A DNA stretch of 64,000 bases, from the NCBI RefSeq assembly GCF_021295315.1, contig NZ_JAIMJA010000002.1:1-64000 (forward strand), in the 5' to 3' direction. Below, piece by piece: positions 46,392 through 59,065 of this stretch (position 1 is its first letter; each line of letters starts with the position of its first letter). This DNA comes from Motilimonas cestriensis. GTDB taxonomy: Bacteria > Pseudomonadota > Gammaproteobacteria > Enterobacterales > CBDFNC01. The notes beneath the pieces were generated by a model. The model was not told where the DNA came from and did not search any database. It was given only the letters and a program-made list of their open reading frames with translations. Position numbers and translations under genes: made by a program.

Positions 46392-47558
46392 TTATAGGCC
46401 CATCGCGTACTTCATCACTTTATTTTTTATTGGCCCTGAATGTTGCGCCAAGGTAAGTCCTAATTCACGCAGTGACTTAATCCCAGGCAACCGACTACTA
46501 AAGCCTTTATAAAACACATCCATTGCCGTTTGCATCAGTAAATTGTCACCACGGCGTTGTTGTTGATAAGCCGCTAATGCTTGTTTTTTATCAGATGGCG
46601 ATGCCAATGTACTCGCATTTACTACGCCCACTAAAGCGACCACATCTTTAAAGCCAAGGTTAACCCCCTGCCCTGCTAATGGGTTGATGGTATGAGCGGC
46701 ATCCCCAATCAACACCACACTATCAGCATAATAAGCTTGGGCATGTTGGCGAGTTAATGGAAATGCGGCGGCTTGTAACACTTCAAAATCAAAATCTAGT
46801 TGCGCAAACTCAGCTAAAATTGCTTTTTTTAGTTCTGGTTTAGAAAGCTGAGATAAACGACGAATATCTGCTGTTTGATGATACCAAGCTAACGACGCTT
46901 GATTTCCAGCTAGGGGTAAAAATGCTCTTGGTCCAGTGGGAACAAATTCTTGCCAAGTTATATCTTGCTGGGCCTGTGCCATCTCAATGTTAATCAGCAT
47001 ACATTGCTGGCGATAATCCCAAGCCGTCAAGCCAATACCGGCATGTTGACGGCAAAAAGACTGCCCGCCATCGGCAGCTATCAGCAGTTGAGTGTGCCAT
47101 TGCTCACCACTCGCCAGTGTCACTTCTACTCCAGCGCTATTATTTTCAAAGCGCAGAATTTGTTCTGGGTTAAGTACTGTTATCGATGGCTGCTCTGCCA
47201 TGGCTTGCCATAATGCCGTTTGCACCACGTTATTTTCCACGATATAGCCTAGTACATCAGCGCCAATATCACTGGCATTAAAGGTGAGCGCCTTGCCACC
47301 TTGCTGCTGCGTCGACAAACGTCGATAGGGGCACAAACGCATACTGGCTATGGCATCCCACCCCCCAGCTTGCTGTAATAAAGACTGGCTGGCCGCGCTT
47401 AGCGCCGACACACGTAAATCCATCACTTGCTCAGGAGCAAAGCTCGGCGCGGTTGCCGCTTCCACCAAGGTCACTTGAATACCTTGCTTGGCCAGCATCA
47501 AGGCGGTTGTCGCCCCCACCATGCCGCCACCATTAATCATCACTTGAGTCGTCTTCAT
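46392..47558 (-). CDS. ubiF: Ubiquinone biosynthesis hydroxylase UbiF family
   Basis: FAD-dependent monooxygenase of the UbiF/UbiH/VisC family, hydroxylating the ubiquinone ring. 388 residues: VMINGGGMVGATTALMLA is the FAD dinucleotide motif, IAADGGQSFCRQHAG the DG motif, and VLIGDAAHTINPLAGQGVNL the GD motif. The frame is open to 47801, but ATG 47558 (MKTTQVMINGGGMVG) with GAGG upstream is the family start. It is divergent from miaB, as ubiF is in E. coli, which supports UbiF rather than a sister enzyme. Confidence 0.9.
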   Translation of the reverse strand: MKTTQVMINGGGMVGATTALMLAKQGIQVTLVEAATAPSFAPEQVMDLRVSALSAASQSLLQQAGGWDAIASMRLCPYRRLSTQQQGGKALTFNASDIGADVLGYIVENNVVQTALWQAMAEQPSITVLNPEQILRFENNSAGVEVTLASGEQWHTQLLIAADGGQSFCRQHAGIGLTAWDYRQQCMLINIEMAQAQQDITWQEFVPTGPRAFLPLAGNQASLAWYHQTADIRRLSQLSKPELKKAILAEFAQLDFDFEVLQAAAFPLTRQHAQAYYADSVVLIGDAAHTINPLAGQGVNLGFKDVVALVGVVNASTLASPSDKKQALAAYQQQRRGDNLLMQTAMDVFYKGFSSRLPGIKSLRELGLTLAQHSGPIKNKVMKYAMGL

Positions 47559-47740
47559 CACAGCCTCTGACACTGTCTCAACTTTATTATTTGGCGCTAT
47601 CTTAACGAAAATAAGCGCTTGCATAAATGCGTAAGATCGCCCTGCATACTTTTTACACTTATCAGCTAGCAAGGCCAGACCGAAATCAGTAGAATGTGTC
47701 CTCTTTTTTAGTTGTCCAGTTGATAGAGCAGTTGCAGCAC

Positions 47741-49174
47741 ATGAGCAAAAAACTTCATATAAAAACTTGGGGCTGTCAGATGAATGAATATGATTCATCA
47801 AAAATGGCAGATCTATTAGACGCCACCCATGGTTACACCTTAACGGAAGAGCCAGCCGAGGCGGATGTATTGCTACTCAATACCTGCTCAATTCGTGAAA
47901 AAGCCCAAGAAAAAGTATTCCACCAACTTGGTCGCTGGAAAAATCTAAAAGAAGCAAAGCCCGGCTTAGTGATTGGGGTTGGCGGTTGTGTCGCCTCGCA
48001 AGAAGGTAAGGCCATTCGTGAGCGTGCGCCATACGTAGACATCGTATTTGGTCCACAGACCTTACATCGCCTACCTGAAATGATTAAGAAAGTGCAAACC
48101 GAAGACAACTCGTCGGTGGTGGATGTCTCTTTTCCTGAAATTGAAAAATTTGACCGCTTGCCAGAGCCGAGAGCGGAAGGGGCCAGCGCATTTGTTTCAA
48201 TTATGGAAGGCTGCTCGAAATACTGTACTTTCTGCGTGGTGCCTTATACCCGCGGTGAAGAAGTCAGTCGTCCTCTTGATGACGTACTGTACGAAATCGC
48301 GCAATTAGCCGAACAAGGCGTGCGTGAAGTCAACTTACTCGGTCAAAACGTAAACGCGTATCGCGGCGCGACGTTTGATGACCAAATTTGTAGCTTTGCA
48401 GAATTACTGCGTTACGTTGCCGCTATTGACGGCATTGATCGCATTCGTTACACCACCAGTCATCCGATTGAGTTCACTGATGATATCGTAGAAGTGTATG
48501 CCGACACCCCTGAGGTCGTCAGCTTTTTACACCTACCGGTGCAAAGTGGCGCCGACCGTATCTTAAACTTGATGAAGCGTGGTCATACTGCTATCGAGTA
48601 CAAATCGACTATTCGTAAGTTGCGTAAAGCGCGCCCTGATATCACTATCAGCTCTGACTTCATCATTGGCTTCCCTGGCGAAACTCAAGAAGACTTTGAG
48701 CAAACCATGAAGCTGATTAGCGATGTAAACTTTGATCACAGCTTTAGCTTTATTTACAGTGCCCGTCCCGGTACCCCTGCCGCCGACTTACCTGATGATG
48801 TGTCAGAAGACGAGAAAAAGCAGCGTCTTTATATTTTGCAAGATCGCATCAACCAGCAAGCGATGCAAATTAGCCGCCAAATGCTGAATACCACGCAACG
48901 CATTTTGGTTGAAGGACCATCGAAAAAGAATCCATTAGAGCTGCGTGGTCGTACTGAGAACAACCGCGTGGTTAACTTCGAAGCGTCGCACAAGTTCATA
49001 GGTCAATTTGTTGATGTCAACATCGTCGACGTATACGCTAACTCATTACGCGGTGAATTTATTCGCGGTGAAGACGAAATGAATCTTCGTGAATCGATTC
49101 GCCCCGCCGACATTATTCGTAAAAACCCAAACCACACAGACCATTTAGGTGTGGGTTCTTTTACACCAAATTAG
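47741..49174 (+). CDS. miaB: tRNA-2-methylthio-N6-isopentenyladenosine(37) synthase MiaB
   Basis: Radical-SAM methylthiotransferase that adds the 2-methylthio group to A37 of tRNAs. 477 residues: N-terminal UPF0004 cysteines in [20 protein letters not shown] and GGCVAS bind the auxiliary cluster; [15 protein letters not shown] is the radical-SAM motif; and the TRAM domain is at the end (from about 380). The frame opens at 47696; ATG 47741 gives the expected [13 protein letters not shown] start. It heads a miaB-ybeZ-ybeY-corC-lnt operon. Confidence 0.96.
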   Translation: MSKKLHIKTWGCQMNEYDSSKMADLLDATHGYTLTEEPAEADVLLLNTCSIREKAQEKVFHQLGRWKNLKEAKPGLVIGVGGCVASQEGKAIRERAPYVDIVFGPQTLHRLPEMIKKVQTEDNSSVVDVSFPEIEKFDRLPEPRAEGASAFVSIMEGCSKYCTFCVVPYTRGEEVSRPLDDVLYEIAQLAEQGVREVNLLGQNVNAYRGATFDDQICSFAELLRYVAAIDGIDRIRYTTSHPIEFTDDIVEVYADTPEVVSFLHLPVQSGADRILNLMKRGHTAIEYKSTIRKLRKARPDITISSDFIIGFPGETQEDFEQTMKLISDVNFDHSFSFIYSARPGTPAADLPDDVSEDEKKQRLYILQDRINQQAMQISRQMLNTTQRILVEGPSKKNPLELRGRTENNRVVNFEASHKFIGQFVDVNIVDVYANSLRGEFIRGEDEMNLRESIRPADIIRKNPNHTDHLGVGSFTPN

Positions 49175-49184
49175 AGAGTTAATA

Positions 49185-50255
49185 TTGAGCACTACACTAG
49201 AAAAAATTGAATTTGCCTTAGCCCCCGCTGATCCTGAGCGCCTCGCTAACCTTTGTGGCCCGTTTGATGACAACATTAAACAAATTGAGCGCCGTTTAGG
49301 GGTTGAGATTACTTATCGCAACCACGACGTTAAAGTCGTGGGCAAGGCGCTAAATGCCAATGCAGCCCGTACTATTATCAAGCAACTTTATATTGAGACT
49401 CAGCCGGTAAAAGGCAAAGCCGCCGATATCTTGCCTGATCAAGTGCACTTAGCAATTCAAGAGTCAAAAGTGTTAGAGCAAGGCGCCCACGAACAAGCGT
49501 CTTTTCATAAAACCATTAATATCAAAACCAAACGTGGTGTGGTTAAGCCTCGTGGTGAAAACCAAACTAACTACGTGACTAATATTTTAACTAATGACAT
49601 TAGTTTTGGTATTGGTCCTGCGGGCACCGGTAAAACCTACCTTGCTGTTGCTTGCGCAGTTGATGCGCTAGAGCGCCAAGAAGTTCGCCGTATTTTGCTC
49701 ACTCGCCCCGCGGTAGAAGCGGGTGAAAAATTGGGCTTTTTACCGGGTGATTTATCACAAAAGGTCGATCCCTACTTGCGCCCTTTATATGACGCACTAT
49801 TTGAAATGCTCGGCTTTGAAAAAGTAGAGCGTTTAATTGAGCGTAACGTGATTGAAATCGCTCCCCTCGCCTATATGCGTGGCCGCACCCTCAATGATGC
49901 CTTCGTTATTTTAGATGAAAGCCAAAATACCACCGTTGAACAAATGAAAATGTTCTTAACTCGTATCGGTTTTAATACCAAAGCGGTGGTCACGGGTGAC
50001 ATTACGCAAGTAGACTTGCCGCGTCATATTAAATCAGGCCTGCGCCACGCCATTGAAGTACTGCCGAACGTAGAAGAAATTGGCTTCAGCTTTTTCCAAG
50101 CAGAAGACGTAGTGCGTCATCCTGTTGTCGCAAGAATCGTGCAAGCTTATGAAGCTTTTGAGCAGCATGAGCAAGCCCAAGAGCTCGCCATTAAACGCAA
50201 GCGTGAAGCAGCAAGAGCAGCTAAGGCGGAGGAAAATCATGGCAGTGATTCTTGA
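49185..50255 (+). CDS. ybeZ: PhoH-family ATPase YbeZ
   Basis: 356 residues. An N-terminal KH-like region is followed by the PhoH ATPase with Walker [17 protein letters not shown] near residue 145 and Walker [11 protein letters not shown]. It works with YbeY in rRNA maturation and ribosome quality control. The chosen start is TTG 49185 with AGAGAG upstream, ten bases after miaB; the longer frame to 49149 would overlap miaB. The YbeY start lies inside its last codons. Confidence 0.92.
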   Translation: MSTTLEKIEFALAPADPERLANLCGPFDDNIKQIERRLGVEITYRNHDVKVVGKALNANAARTIIKQLYIETQPVKGKAADILPDQVHLAIQESKVLEQGAHEQASFHKTINIKTKRGVVKPRGENQTNYVTNILTNDISFGIGPAGTGKTYLAVACAVDALERQEVRRILLTRPAVEAGEKLGFLPGDLSQKVDPYLRPLYDALFEMLGFEKVERLIERNVIEIAPLAYMRGRTLNDAFVILDESQNTTVEQMKMFLTRIGFNTKAVVTGDITQVDLPRHIKSGLRHAIEVLPNVEEIGFSFFQAEDVVRHPVVARIVQAYEAFEQHEQAQELAIKRKREAARAAKAEENHGSDS

Positions 50256-50703
50256 TTTACAACTGGCTTGTAACGATGAAAGTCATTTACCTAGCTTCGA
50301 AAACATTGAAACTTGGCTAAATGCCACCATATCGTTAGAAGAGGCCGAGCTGACGGTTAGAATTGTTGACAATCAAGAGAGCCAACAACTAAATTGTGAC
50401 TATCGTGGAAAAGATAAACCAACCAACGTGTTATCTTTTCCCTTTGAAGCGCCGCCAGGCATCGAATTACCGTTACTTGGCGACCTTATAGTTTGTAAAC
50501 AAGTGGTTGAACAAGAAGCAACAGAGCAAGGTAAGCCATTGATGGCCCATTGGGCACATATGCTAGTTCACGGTAGCTTACACTTGCTAGGTTATGACCA
50601 TATTGATGATGACGAAGCCGAAGAAATGGAAGGATTAGAAACCCAGATCATGCAACAACTTGGTTTTGTCGACCCCTATATTAGTGAAAAGGAAGAAAAA
50701 TAA
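50239..50703 (+). CDS. ybeY: Endoribonuclease YbeY (rRNA maturation factor)
   Basis: Metal-dependent endoribonuclease that helps process the 3' end of 16S rRNA and clear defective ribosomes. 154 residues: [20 protein letters not shown] is the UPF0054 zinc motif with three His. [15 protein letters not shown] is another conserved block. The frame opens at 50125, but GGAGG a few bases before ATG 50239 fixes the start, overlapping ybeZ by 17 bases. corC follows after two bases. Confidence 0.95.
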   Translation: MAVILDLQLACNDESHLPSFENIETWLNATISLEEAELTVRIVDNQESQQLNCDYRGKDKPTNVLSFPFEAPPGIELPLLGDLIVCKQVVEQEATEQGKPLMAHWAHMLVHGSLHLLGYDHIDDDEAEEMEGLETQIMQQLGFVDPYISEKEEK

Positions 50704-50705
50704 GC

Positions 50706-51587
50706 ATGAGTGACGATATTCCCCAGCCCAACGGTTCTGCTAAAAAGAGCTGGTTAAATAAATTCAGTCAGCTATTCCAAGCAGAACCGAAGAGTCAGGA
50801 AGATCTTGTTGGCGTTATTCAAGATGCCAACCAACGTGACTTAATTGATCAAAATACCGCTGAAATGATCGAAGGGGTATTAGATGTATCAAAAATGCGC
50901 GTAAGGGATATTATGATCCCTCGCTCACAAATGGTCACCATAGAAAAGAGCCAATCCGTAGAATCTTTTCTGCCCATCGTTATTGAATCAGCCCACTCGC
51001 GCTTTCCCGTTATCAATGAAGATAAAGATCATATCGAAGGCATTATGCTAGCCAAAGATTTGATCAGCTACGGTTTTTCTAAACAGCATGAAGACTTTTC
51101 TTTAGCTCAAATTTTGCGCCCTGCTGTGGTAGTGCCAGAAAGTAAACGTTTGGATAAACTACTGAAAGAGTTTCGCTCTGAACGTTATCACATGGCCATC
51201 GTGGTGGATGAATACGGCGGCGTGTCAGGTTTGGTCACGATTGAAGATATTTTAGAGTTGATCGTGGGTGAAATTGAAGATGAAACCGACGCAGAAGACG
51301 ATAATCAGGCGGATATTCGTAAAATTAGCAAACGCCATTATTCGGTGCGCGCATTAACGCCAATTGAAGACTTTAACGATGAGTTTAAAGTTAAGTTTGC
51401 CGATGATGAGCAAGATACTATCGGTGGCATGGTCATGCATGCTTTTGGTCACTTACCCGCTCGAGGTGAAAGCATTGAAATTGATGGTTTTACTTTTAAA
51501 GTCGTTAGTGCTGATAAACGTCGCTTGATCCAGCTGCAGGTAAAGTTACCCGAGGAAGTGTCAGAGTCCTTAGCTGAGTCAGAATAA
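50706..51587 (+). CDS. corC: CorC/HlyC family protein with CBS domains (YbeX)
   Basis: 293 residues. A CBS pair (about 65-190; VRDIMIPRSQMVTIEKSQSV and HMAIVVDEYGGVSGLVTIED) is followed by the C-terminal CorC_HlyC transporter-associated domain (about 205-285; DEQDTIGGMVMHAFGHLPARG). No membrane segment is present. It was originally linked to cobalt and magnesium efflux with CorA. Its position between ybeY and lnt is the conserved E. coli order and argues for a ribosome or envelope role. Confidence 0.93.
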   Translation: MSDDIPQPNGSAKKSWLNKFSQLFQAEPKSQEDLVGVIQDANQRDLIDQNTAEMIEGVLDVSKMRVRDIMIPRSQMVTIEKSQSVESFLPIVIESAHSRFPVINEDKDHIEGIMLAKDLISYGFSKQHEDFSLAQILRPAVVVPESKRLDKLLKEFRSERYHMAIVVDEYGGVSGLVTIEDILELIVGEIEDETDAEDDNQADIRKISKRHYSVRALTPIEDFNDEFKVKFADDEQDTIGGMVMHAFGHLPARGESIEIDGFTFKVVSADKRRLIQLQVKLPEEVSESLAESE

Positions 51588-51637
51588 TCCTTGCTATGGC
51601 TACTTACAGGTAGCCATTTTTTAAGTGAACAATAAAC

Positions 51638-53164
51638 GTGAACAAATCCAATCCTTGGCTTCAATACCTATGCGCCTTCTTGCTAGGTAGTATCGCTCCC
51701 CTTGCATTTGCCCCCTATTCCTTATGGCCTGTTATTTTTGTTAGTTTAACGGTTTTTTTATTCCTCATTGATGGCCGCAGCGCAAAAATGGGGGCAAAAC
51801 TGGGTTTCAGCTATGCCATGGGCATGTATGCCTTTGGCATCACTTGGATCCACGTCAGTATGGATTTATTTGGCGGCATGCCGGCAGTGGCTACTTGGGC
51901 ACTAATGGCGCTGCTTTGCGCCTATCTCGCCATCTTTACCCTGCTCACAGGCTATGTCGCGCAACGCTTTAAAGTCTCTTTAAAGTGGCAGTATTGGCTT
52001 TTAATGCCCGTTACTTGGCTCATTTTTGATTGGCTTCGCGGCCACTTTATGACCGGTTTTCCTTGGCTTTGGCTAGGATACAGTCAAATTGATTCGCCTC
52101 TTGCAGGCTTTGCGCCCATTTTTGGCGTGCAAGGGATCACCCTCGCAATCTTATTAATTTGTGGCTCTTTGGTGATAGCCATCAAGAGCAAAACTTGGCT
52201 TTGGCCAGCAAGCTTAATTGCCGCGCTGTTCGCAGTCGGCGGTTATTTAAACAATCAAACCTTCACGCAGCCTTTGCCCGTCGCAAAAGTGGCATTAGTA
52301 CAAGGCAATATCGACCAAAACTTAAAGTGGCAAGATGAACAACTTTGGCCTTCCCTAAAGCTTTACTACGAACTAAGCCAAATCCAAGAGCCACTCGATT
52401 TAATCATTTGGCCAGAATCTGCGATTGCCGCCCTCGAGCTAAATGTTGAGCCTTACTTAGTCAGGCTCAATCAAGACATGAATGACAGAGGCACCAGCTT
52501 AATTACTGGGATTATCGAGTACCGGAAAGCCGAAAAAACTTACTACAACACCCTTATCGCATTGGGCGATACGCCCCTCGAACACGATTATGAGCCTAAC
52601 CACATTAATCGCTACGCCAAACATCACTTATTACCGATTGGCGAGTTTGTCCCCTTTGAAGATTGGCTGCGCCCACTTGCCCCCTACTTTGATTTACCCA
52701 TGTCATCGTTCAATCGTGGCGACTATGTGCAAAGCAATTTATTAACTAAAAAGAATAAAATTGCCCCCGCAATTTGCTATGAGATAGCGTACTCTGAGCA
52801 ACTTAGGCAAAACATTCTCGACGATACCAGTATGATTTTAACCGTGAGCAACGACGCTTGGTTTGGCGACTCAAATGGCCCACATCAGCATTTAGAAATT
52901 GCCCAAATGCGCGCCTTAGAATTTGGCCGTCCAGTGTTGCGCGCAACCAATACCGGCATCACCGCCTTTATCGATCATCATGGCAACATTACCTCGCGTG
53001 CCGATCAATTTAAAACCCAAGTGATCACGCAAGACGTGGTGCCCATGACCGGACAAACCCCATATGGCCGTATTGGTTCATGGCCACTTATTGTTTGGGT
53101 CTGCAGTATATTCAGCTTATGTATTTGGCGTCATTTTCGCGTTGAACAAAAAATTAGCGGATAA
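51638..53164 (+). CDS. lnt: Apolipoprotein N-acyltransferase
   Basis: Adds the third acyl chain to lipoproteins in the inner membrane. 508 residues with six or so membrane segments before residue 215 and one at the end, and a nitrilase-fold periplasmic domain between. The triad is in IIWPESAIA (Glu), HHLLPIGEFVPFE (Lys region) and ICYEIAYSEQL (Cys). It starts with GTG 51638 after a 50-base gap from corC. A stem-loop (53178-53207) follows the stop. Confidence 0.95.
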   Translation: MNKSNPWLQYLCAFLLGSIAPLAFAPYSLWPVIFVSLTVFLFLIDGRSAKMGAKLGFSYAMGMYAFGITWIHVSMDLFGGMPAVATWALMALLCAYLAIFTLLTGYVAQRFKVSLKWQYWLLMPVTWLIFDWLRGHFMTGFPWLWLGYSQIDSPLAGFAPIFGVQGITLAILLICGSLVIAIKSKTWLWPASLIAALFAVGGYLNNQTFTQPLPVAKVALVQGNIDQNLKWQDEQLWPSLKLYYELSQIQEPLDLIIWPESAIAALELNVEPYLVRLNQDMNDRGTSLITGIIEYRKAEKTYYNTLIALGDTPLEHDYEPNHINRYAKHHLLPIGEFVPFEDWLRPLAPYFDLPMSSFNRGDYVQSNLLTKKNKIAPAICYEIAYSEQLRQNILDDTSMILTVSNDAWFGDSNGPHQHLEIAQMRALEFGRPVLRATNTGITAFIDHHGNITSRADQFKTQVITQDVVPMTGQTPYGRIGSWPLIVWVCSIFSLCIWRHFRVEQKISG

Positions 53165-53177
53165 TTCAACCTCAATT

Positions 53178-53207
53178 CAGCCAAAAGGTCACAAGCCTTT
53201 TTGGCTG
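53178..53207. repeat. Stem-loop between lnt and leuS
   Basis: CAGCCAAAAGG / CCTTTTTGGCTG with one bulged T; no T-run follows on the plus strand. It may be a weak terminator or a 3'-end protector for lnt. Confidence 0.45.
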
Positions 53208-53320
53208 AGCCCACTTTTCCATGCCCCTCTTTGCTATTTTTAACCAATAAACTCAAGCTCAGCGTACTCCCTTATTGTTGCCTTGCCCTTGCTACTGTAT
53301 CCTATGCCGATAAATTTTAA

Positions 53321-55927
<2,607 letters not shown>

Positions 55928-55941
55928 TTAGTTGAGGCTCA

Positions 55942-56433
55942 ATGTCGATATTAAAAAAGGCTAGCCTCGCGCTAGCCACACTTATCTTAGTTAGCGCCTG
56001 TGGGTTTACCCCCAAAGGCCAGGTTATTTCTCGCGCCGATATTAACAGTGTGTATTTATCTACACCCGATCCTTATGGGCAATTAACCCGAGAAATAGAA
56101 CAGCAACTTAGGTTTGCCAATATCGACATTTTAAGCCAGCCTGACGAACAAATGTATCAATTGCGCGTCGGCGGTGAGCAACAAAGTCGACGCACCATTT
56201 CTTTATACGACAATGCCCAAAGTGCTGAATATGAACTGGGCTATTCACTGCAATATCAAATAGTGCGCCCTAACAAAGAGCCACTCAGTTTCACCATTAA
56301 TATTCATCGTGATTTTTTGGAAAACCCAGAGCAAGCCTTAGCTTCATCACGTGAAGCAGAGTTAATGTTAAATGAAATGCGAGAAACAGCAGCGCAGCGT
56401 ATTGTTCGCCGCTTGACCACACTGGAGCCTTAA
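55942..56433 (+). CDS. lptE: LPS-assembly lipoprotein LptE
   Basis: Outer-membrane lipoprotein plug of LptD for lipopolysaccharide export. 163 residues; the signal sequence MSILKKASLALATLILVSAC ends at the lipobox Cys, residue 20. The mature part has the GFTPKGQ opening and the conserved SVYLSTPDPYGQLTREIEQQ block. It lies 14 bases after leuS and exactly abuts holA. Confidence 0.93.
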   Translation: MSILKKASLALATLILVSACGFTPKGQVISRADINSVYLSTPDPYGQLTREIEQQLRFANIDILSQPDEQMYQLRVGGEQQSRRTISLYDNAQSAEYELGYSLQYQIVRPNKEPLSFTINIHRDFLENPEQALASSREAELMLNEMRETAAQRIVRRLTTLEP

Positions 56434-57462
56434 GTGAGGGTTTACCCTGAAGCACTTGGCCAGCATTTAAAAAAACTAAAGGGCTATTATTTAGTCTTTG
56501 GTGATGAACACCTTATTCGCCTTGAAGCCTTAAAGGCAATTCAACAAGCCGCCGCACAAGCAGGATTTGTTGAGCATCACCAATTTAGCACCGAAGGGGG
56601 GCTAAATTGGGACCAAGTGTTTGATTGTGCCAGTGCGATGTCACTGTTTTCAAGCCAACAGCTGATCAGTATCGAGCTGGATAAAACCGACAAAACCATC
56701 ACTGATGCGTTACTCGAGCTCGCGCAACTGAACAACCCAGATACCATCTTTATTATTCATGGCAATAAGCTCAGCTTGCAACAAATGAAAGCAAAGTGGT
56801 TTGTCGCAATGGATGGCGCAGGAATCAATGTCCCCACTAATCATCCTGATAGTAAACATTTCCCGCAATGGATGTATCGCCGCTTAACTCAAGCAGGACT
56901 GAGTGCCAATAAAGATATCGTTAATTTTATGTGCCGCAACTTTGAAGGTAATTTATTAGCTTGCGCGCAAGAAATCGAAAAGCTCTCGCTGCAATTCGGC
57001 CAGCAGCCCCTTACTTTGCAAGACATTGCCAATAATATAACCGGACATACGCATTTTGGTATCTTTCAGTGGCTAGACACACTGTTCGCGGGCAAGGTGA
57101 ACCGCGCCCAGCGCATGCTCCAGCAGCTACAAGAAGAGGGCTCCGACATTATTTTGTTGAGTGGCACACTCAACAACGAAATCAAAAAACTGCTCGATTA
57201 TCAGTATCAACTCAATAGCGGCGTTCCCTTTGCGCAGCTAATGAAAAATGCCAGAGTATGGAGCAGCAAACAAGCACTGATCCAGCAAGCACTGAACCGC
57301 CTCAGCAGCCAACAACTAGAGCATATGCTAGGGTTATGTTGCCAACTTGAGCTCAGTATTAAGACGCAATATGACCAGAACAGCTGGCCGTTACTGCAAA
57401 TGATCTGTGTTTTATTTCAAGGAAAAAGTGCACAGCAATATGACCTTACCGCTATCAATTAA
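56434..57462 (+). CDS. holA: DNA polymerase III delta subunit
   Basis: Clamp-loader subunit that opens the beta clamp. 342 residues: YLVFGDEHLIRLEALKAI at the start, the NPDTIFIIHGNKLSLQQMKAK block, and CRNFEGNLLACAQEIEKLSL in domain II. It starts with GTG immediately after the lptE stop, with no gap, and overlaps nadD by 23 bases. This is the usual order in gammaproteobacteria. Confidence 0.94.
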   Translation: MRVYPEALGQHLKKLKGYYLVFGDEHLIRLEALKAIQQAAAQAGFVEHHQFSTEGGLNWDQVFDCASAMSLFSSQQLISIELDKTDKTITDALLELAQLNNPDTIFIIHGNKLSLQQMKAKWFVAMDGAGINVPTNHPDSKHFPQWMYRRLTQAGLSANKDIVNFMCRNFEGNLLACAQEIEKLSLQFGQQPLTLQDIANNITGHTHFGIFQWLDTLFAGKVNRAQRMLQQLQEEGSDIILLSGTLNNEIKKLLDYQYQLNSGVPFAQLMKNARVWSSKQALIQQALNRLSSQQLEHMLGLCCQLELSIKTQYDQNSWPLLQMICVLFQGKSAQQYDLTAIN

Positions 57463-58120
57463 TCCCCCAGCAACCAACGCTCAACTAACAGCACCGATTG
57501 CTATTATGGGTGGTTCATTCAACCCTATTCACTTTGGTCATCTACGACCCGCCCTTGAACTGCAACAACAACTAAGTTTGGCACAAGTGAAACTCATGCC
57601 CAATCATGTGGCCCCTCATAAAAGCCACGGTTATAGCAGCACCGAGCAGCGTTGTGACATGATCCAAGCAGCCATTGCCGGAGTACCCGCGCTTTGCTTA
57701 GACATGACGGAATTATCACTGCCTCAGCCTAACTATACTGTTGCCACCTTAATTGCATTACGTACAGCAAACCCCAATACCCCGCTGTGCTTTATTATTG
57801 GCATGGATTCGTTTATTAACCTGCCGAAATGGCATCGCTGGTTGGAACTACTCGACTATTGCCACTTAATTGTTTGCCAACGCCCGGGCTGGCAACAAGA
57901 ATACTGTACGTCACTAAAACAACATATTTTGCCCAAGCAAACCTTGGATATCACCCAACTCCATCAACGTAAACATGGCTTACTCTATTTTACTCAGGTG
58001 ACGCAGTTAGATATAAGTTCAAGTCAAATTAGGCAATTACGCCAACAGCAGCAATCAATAAAATACCTGTTGCCTGATAGCGTGGTCCAGTACATCGAAG
58101 ACAACCAATTGTATTGCTAG
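57440..58120 (+). CDS. nadD: Nicotinate-nucleotide adenylyltransferase
   Basis: Converts nicotinate mononucleotide to deamido-NAD with ATP. 226 residues: IMGGSFNPIHFGHLRPALEL carries the GxFxPxHxGH nucleotidyltransferase motif and LDISSSQIRQLRQ the ISSTxIR motif. The ORF opens at 57407 inside holA; ATG 57440 is the most reasonable start and leaves a tail of about 25 residues before the core, longer than in E. coli. No clear ribosome-binding site is present. Confidence 0.93.
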   Translation: MTLPLSINPPATNAQLTAPIAIMGGSFNPIHFGHLRPALELQQQLSLAQVKLMPNHVAPHKSHGYSSTEQRCDMIQAAIAGVPALCLDMTELSLPQPNYTVATLIALRTANPNTPLCFIIGMDSFINLPKWHRWLELLDYCHLIVCQRPGWQQEYCTSLKQHILPKQTLDITQLHQRKHGLLYFTQVTQLDISSSQIRQLRQQQQSIKYLLPDSVVQYIEDNQLYC

Positions 58121-58256
58121 TCAGTGCACCTAGGCACACCTAGCCTTGCTCTTCAATGATCGGTCAGCATTTTGCTGTCATTTCACTACAGAAAGCTTAA
58201 TCCCCCCGCGTGATCATGTTAGAATGCCGCCCTTAAATAAATGAGAGGAAATACCA

Positions 58257-58595
58257 TTGCAAGCAGAAGCGTTACGACAGTTCGTTATTGACAAAATTGA
58301 AGACCTAAAAGGTCGTGATTTAACAATTTTAGATGTACAAGGTAAGTCAACCCTAACAGACTACATGGTAGTATGCTCTGGTAACTCAAAACGCCATGTT
58401 ATTTCGATTGCGGAAAACCTTTACACCGAAGCAAAACGTGCTGGCAACAAGCCACTGGGTATGGAAGGCCAAGATACTGGTGAGTGGGTATTGGTTGACC
58501 TAGGTGATATCGTAGTCCATGTCATGCAAGACGAAACCCGTGATTTCTATCAGCTTGAAAAGCTGTGGAGCGAAGCGAGCGAAAGCAACGAATGA
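58257..58595 (+). CDS. rsfS: Ribosomal silencing factor RsfS
   Basis: Binds ribosomal protein L14 and blocks subunit joining in starvation. 112 residues: [20 protein letters not shown] is the family motif; [16 protein letters not shown] and [10 protein letters not shown] follow. It starts at TTG 58257 with GAGAGGAAAT upstream; no ATG is available in the right place. It overlaps rlmH by four bases. The preceding 137-base gap may hold its promoter. Confidence 0.95.
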   Translation: MQAEALRQFVIDKIEDLKGRDLTILDVQGKSTLTDYMVVCSGNSKRHVISIAENLYTEAKRAGNKPLGMEGQDTGEWVLVDLGDIVVHVMQDETRDFYQLEKLWSEASESNE

Positions 58596-59062
58596 AAATC
58601 CAGTTAGTGGCGGTAGGCTGTAAAATGCCAGACTGGGTTGAACGTGGCTATCAAGAATATGCCCGTCGTTTTCCCCATGATATGCCACTAGAGCTGATTG
58701 AAATAGCCGCTGGGAAAAGAGGTAAGAATGCTGATATTAAACGCATTTTACATAAAGAGGGTGAGCTCACTTTAGCCGCAATTCCCAAAAGCAATCGTAT
58801 TGTTACTTTAGAAGTAACCGGCAAACCTTGGGATACGCCAATGTTGGCCAAGCAGTTAGAAACATGGAAACATGATGGCAGGGATGTCAGCTTATTAATC
58901 GGTGGGCCTGAAGGGCTTGCGCCAGCTTGCATTGCCGCCTCCGAACAAAAATGGTCACTTTCTCCATTAACTCTCCCTCATCCATTAGTTAGAGTGGTCG
59001 TTGCAGAGTCTTTATACCGTGCTTGGAGCGTGACGACTAACCATCCCTACCATAGAGAGTAA
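58592..59062 (+). CDS. rlmH: 23S rRNA (pseudouridine(1915)-N3)-methyltransferase RlmH
   Basis: SPOUT-class methyltransferase acting on helix 69 of 23S rRNA in the assembled 70S ribosome. 156 residues, as in E. coli: [20 protein letters not shown], LDVxGKxWDTP-type [29 protein letters not shown] (SAM knot) and [20 protein letters not shown]. The longer frame to 58565 is not needed, since ATG 58592 overlaps the rsfS stop as ATGA. Confidence 0.96.
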   Translation: MKIQLVAVGCKMPDWVERGYQEYARRFPHDMPLELIEIAAGKRGKNADIKRILHKEGELTLAAIPKSNRIVTLEVTGKPWDTPMLAKQLETWKHDGRDVSLLIGGPEGLAPACIAASEQKWSLSPLTLPHPLVRVVVAESLYRAWSVTTNHPYHRE

Positions 59063-59065
59063 TTG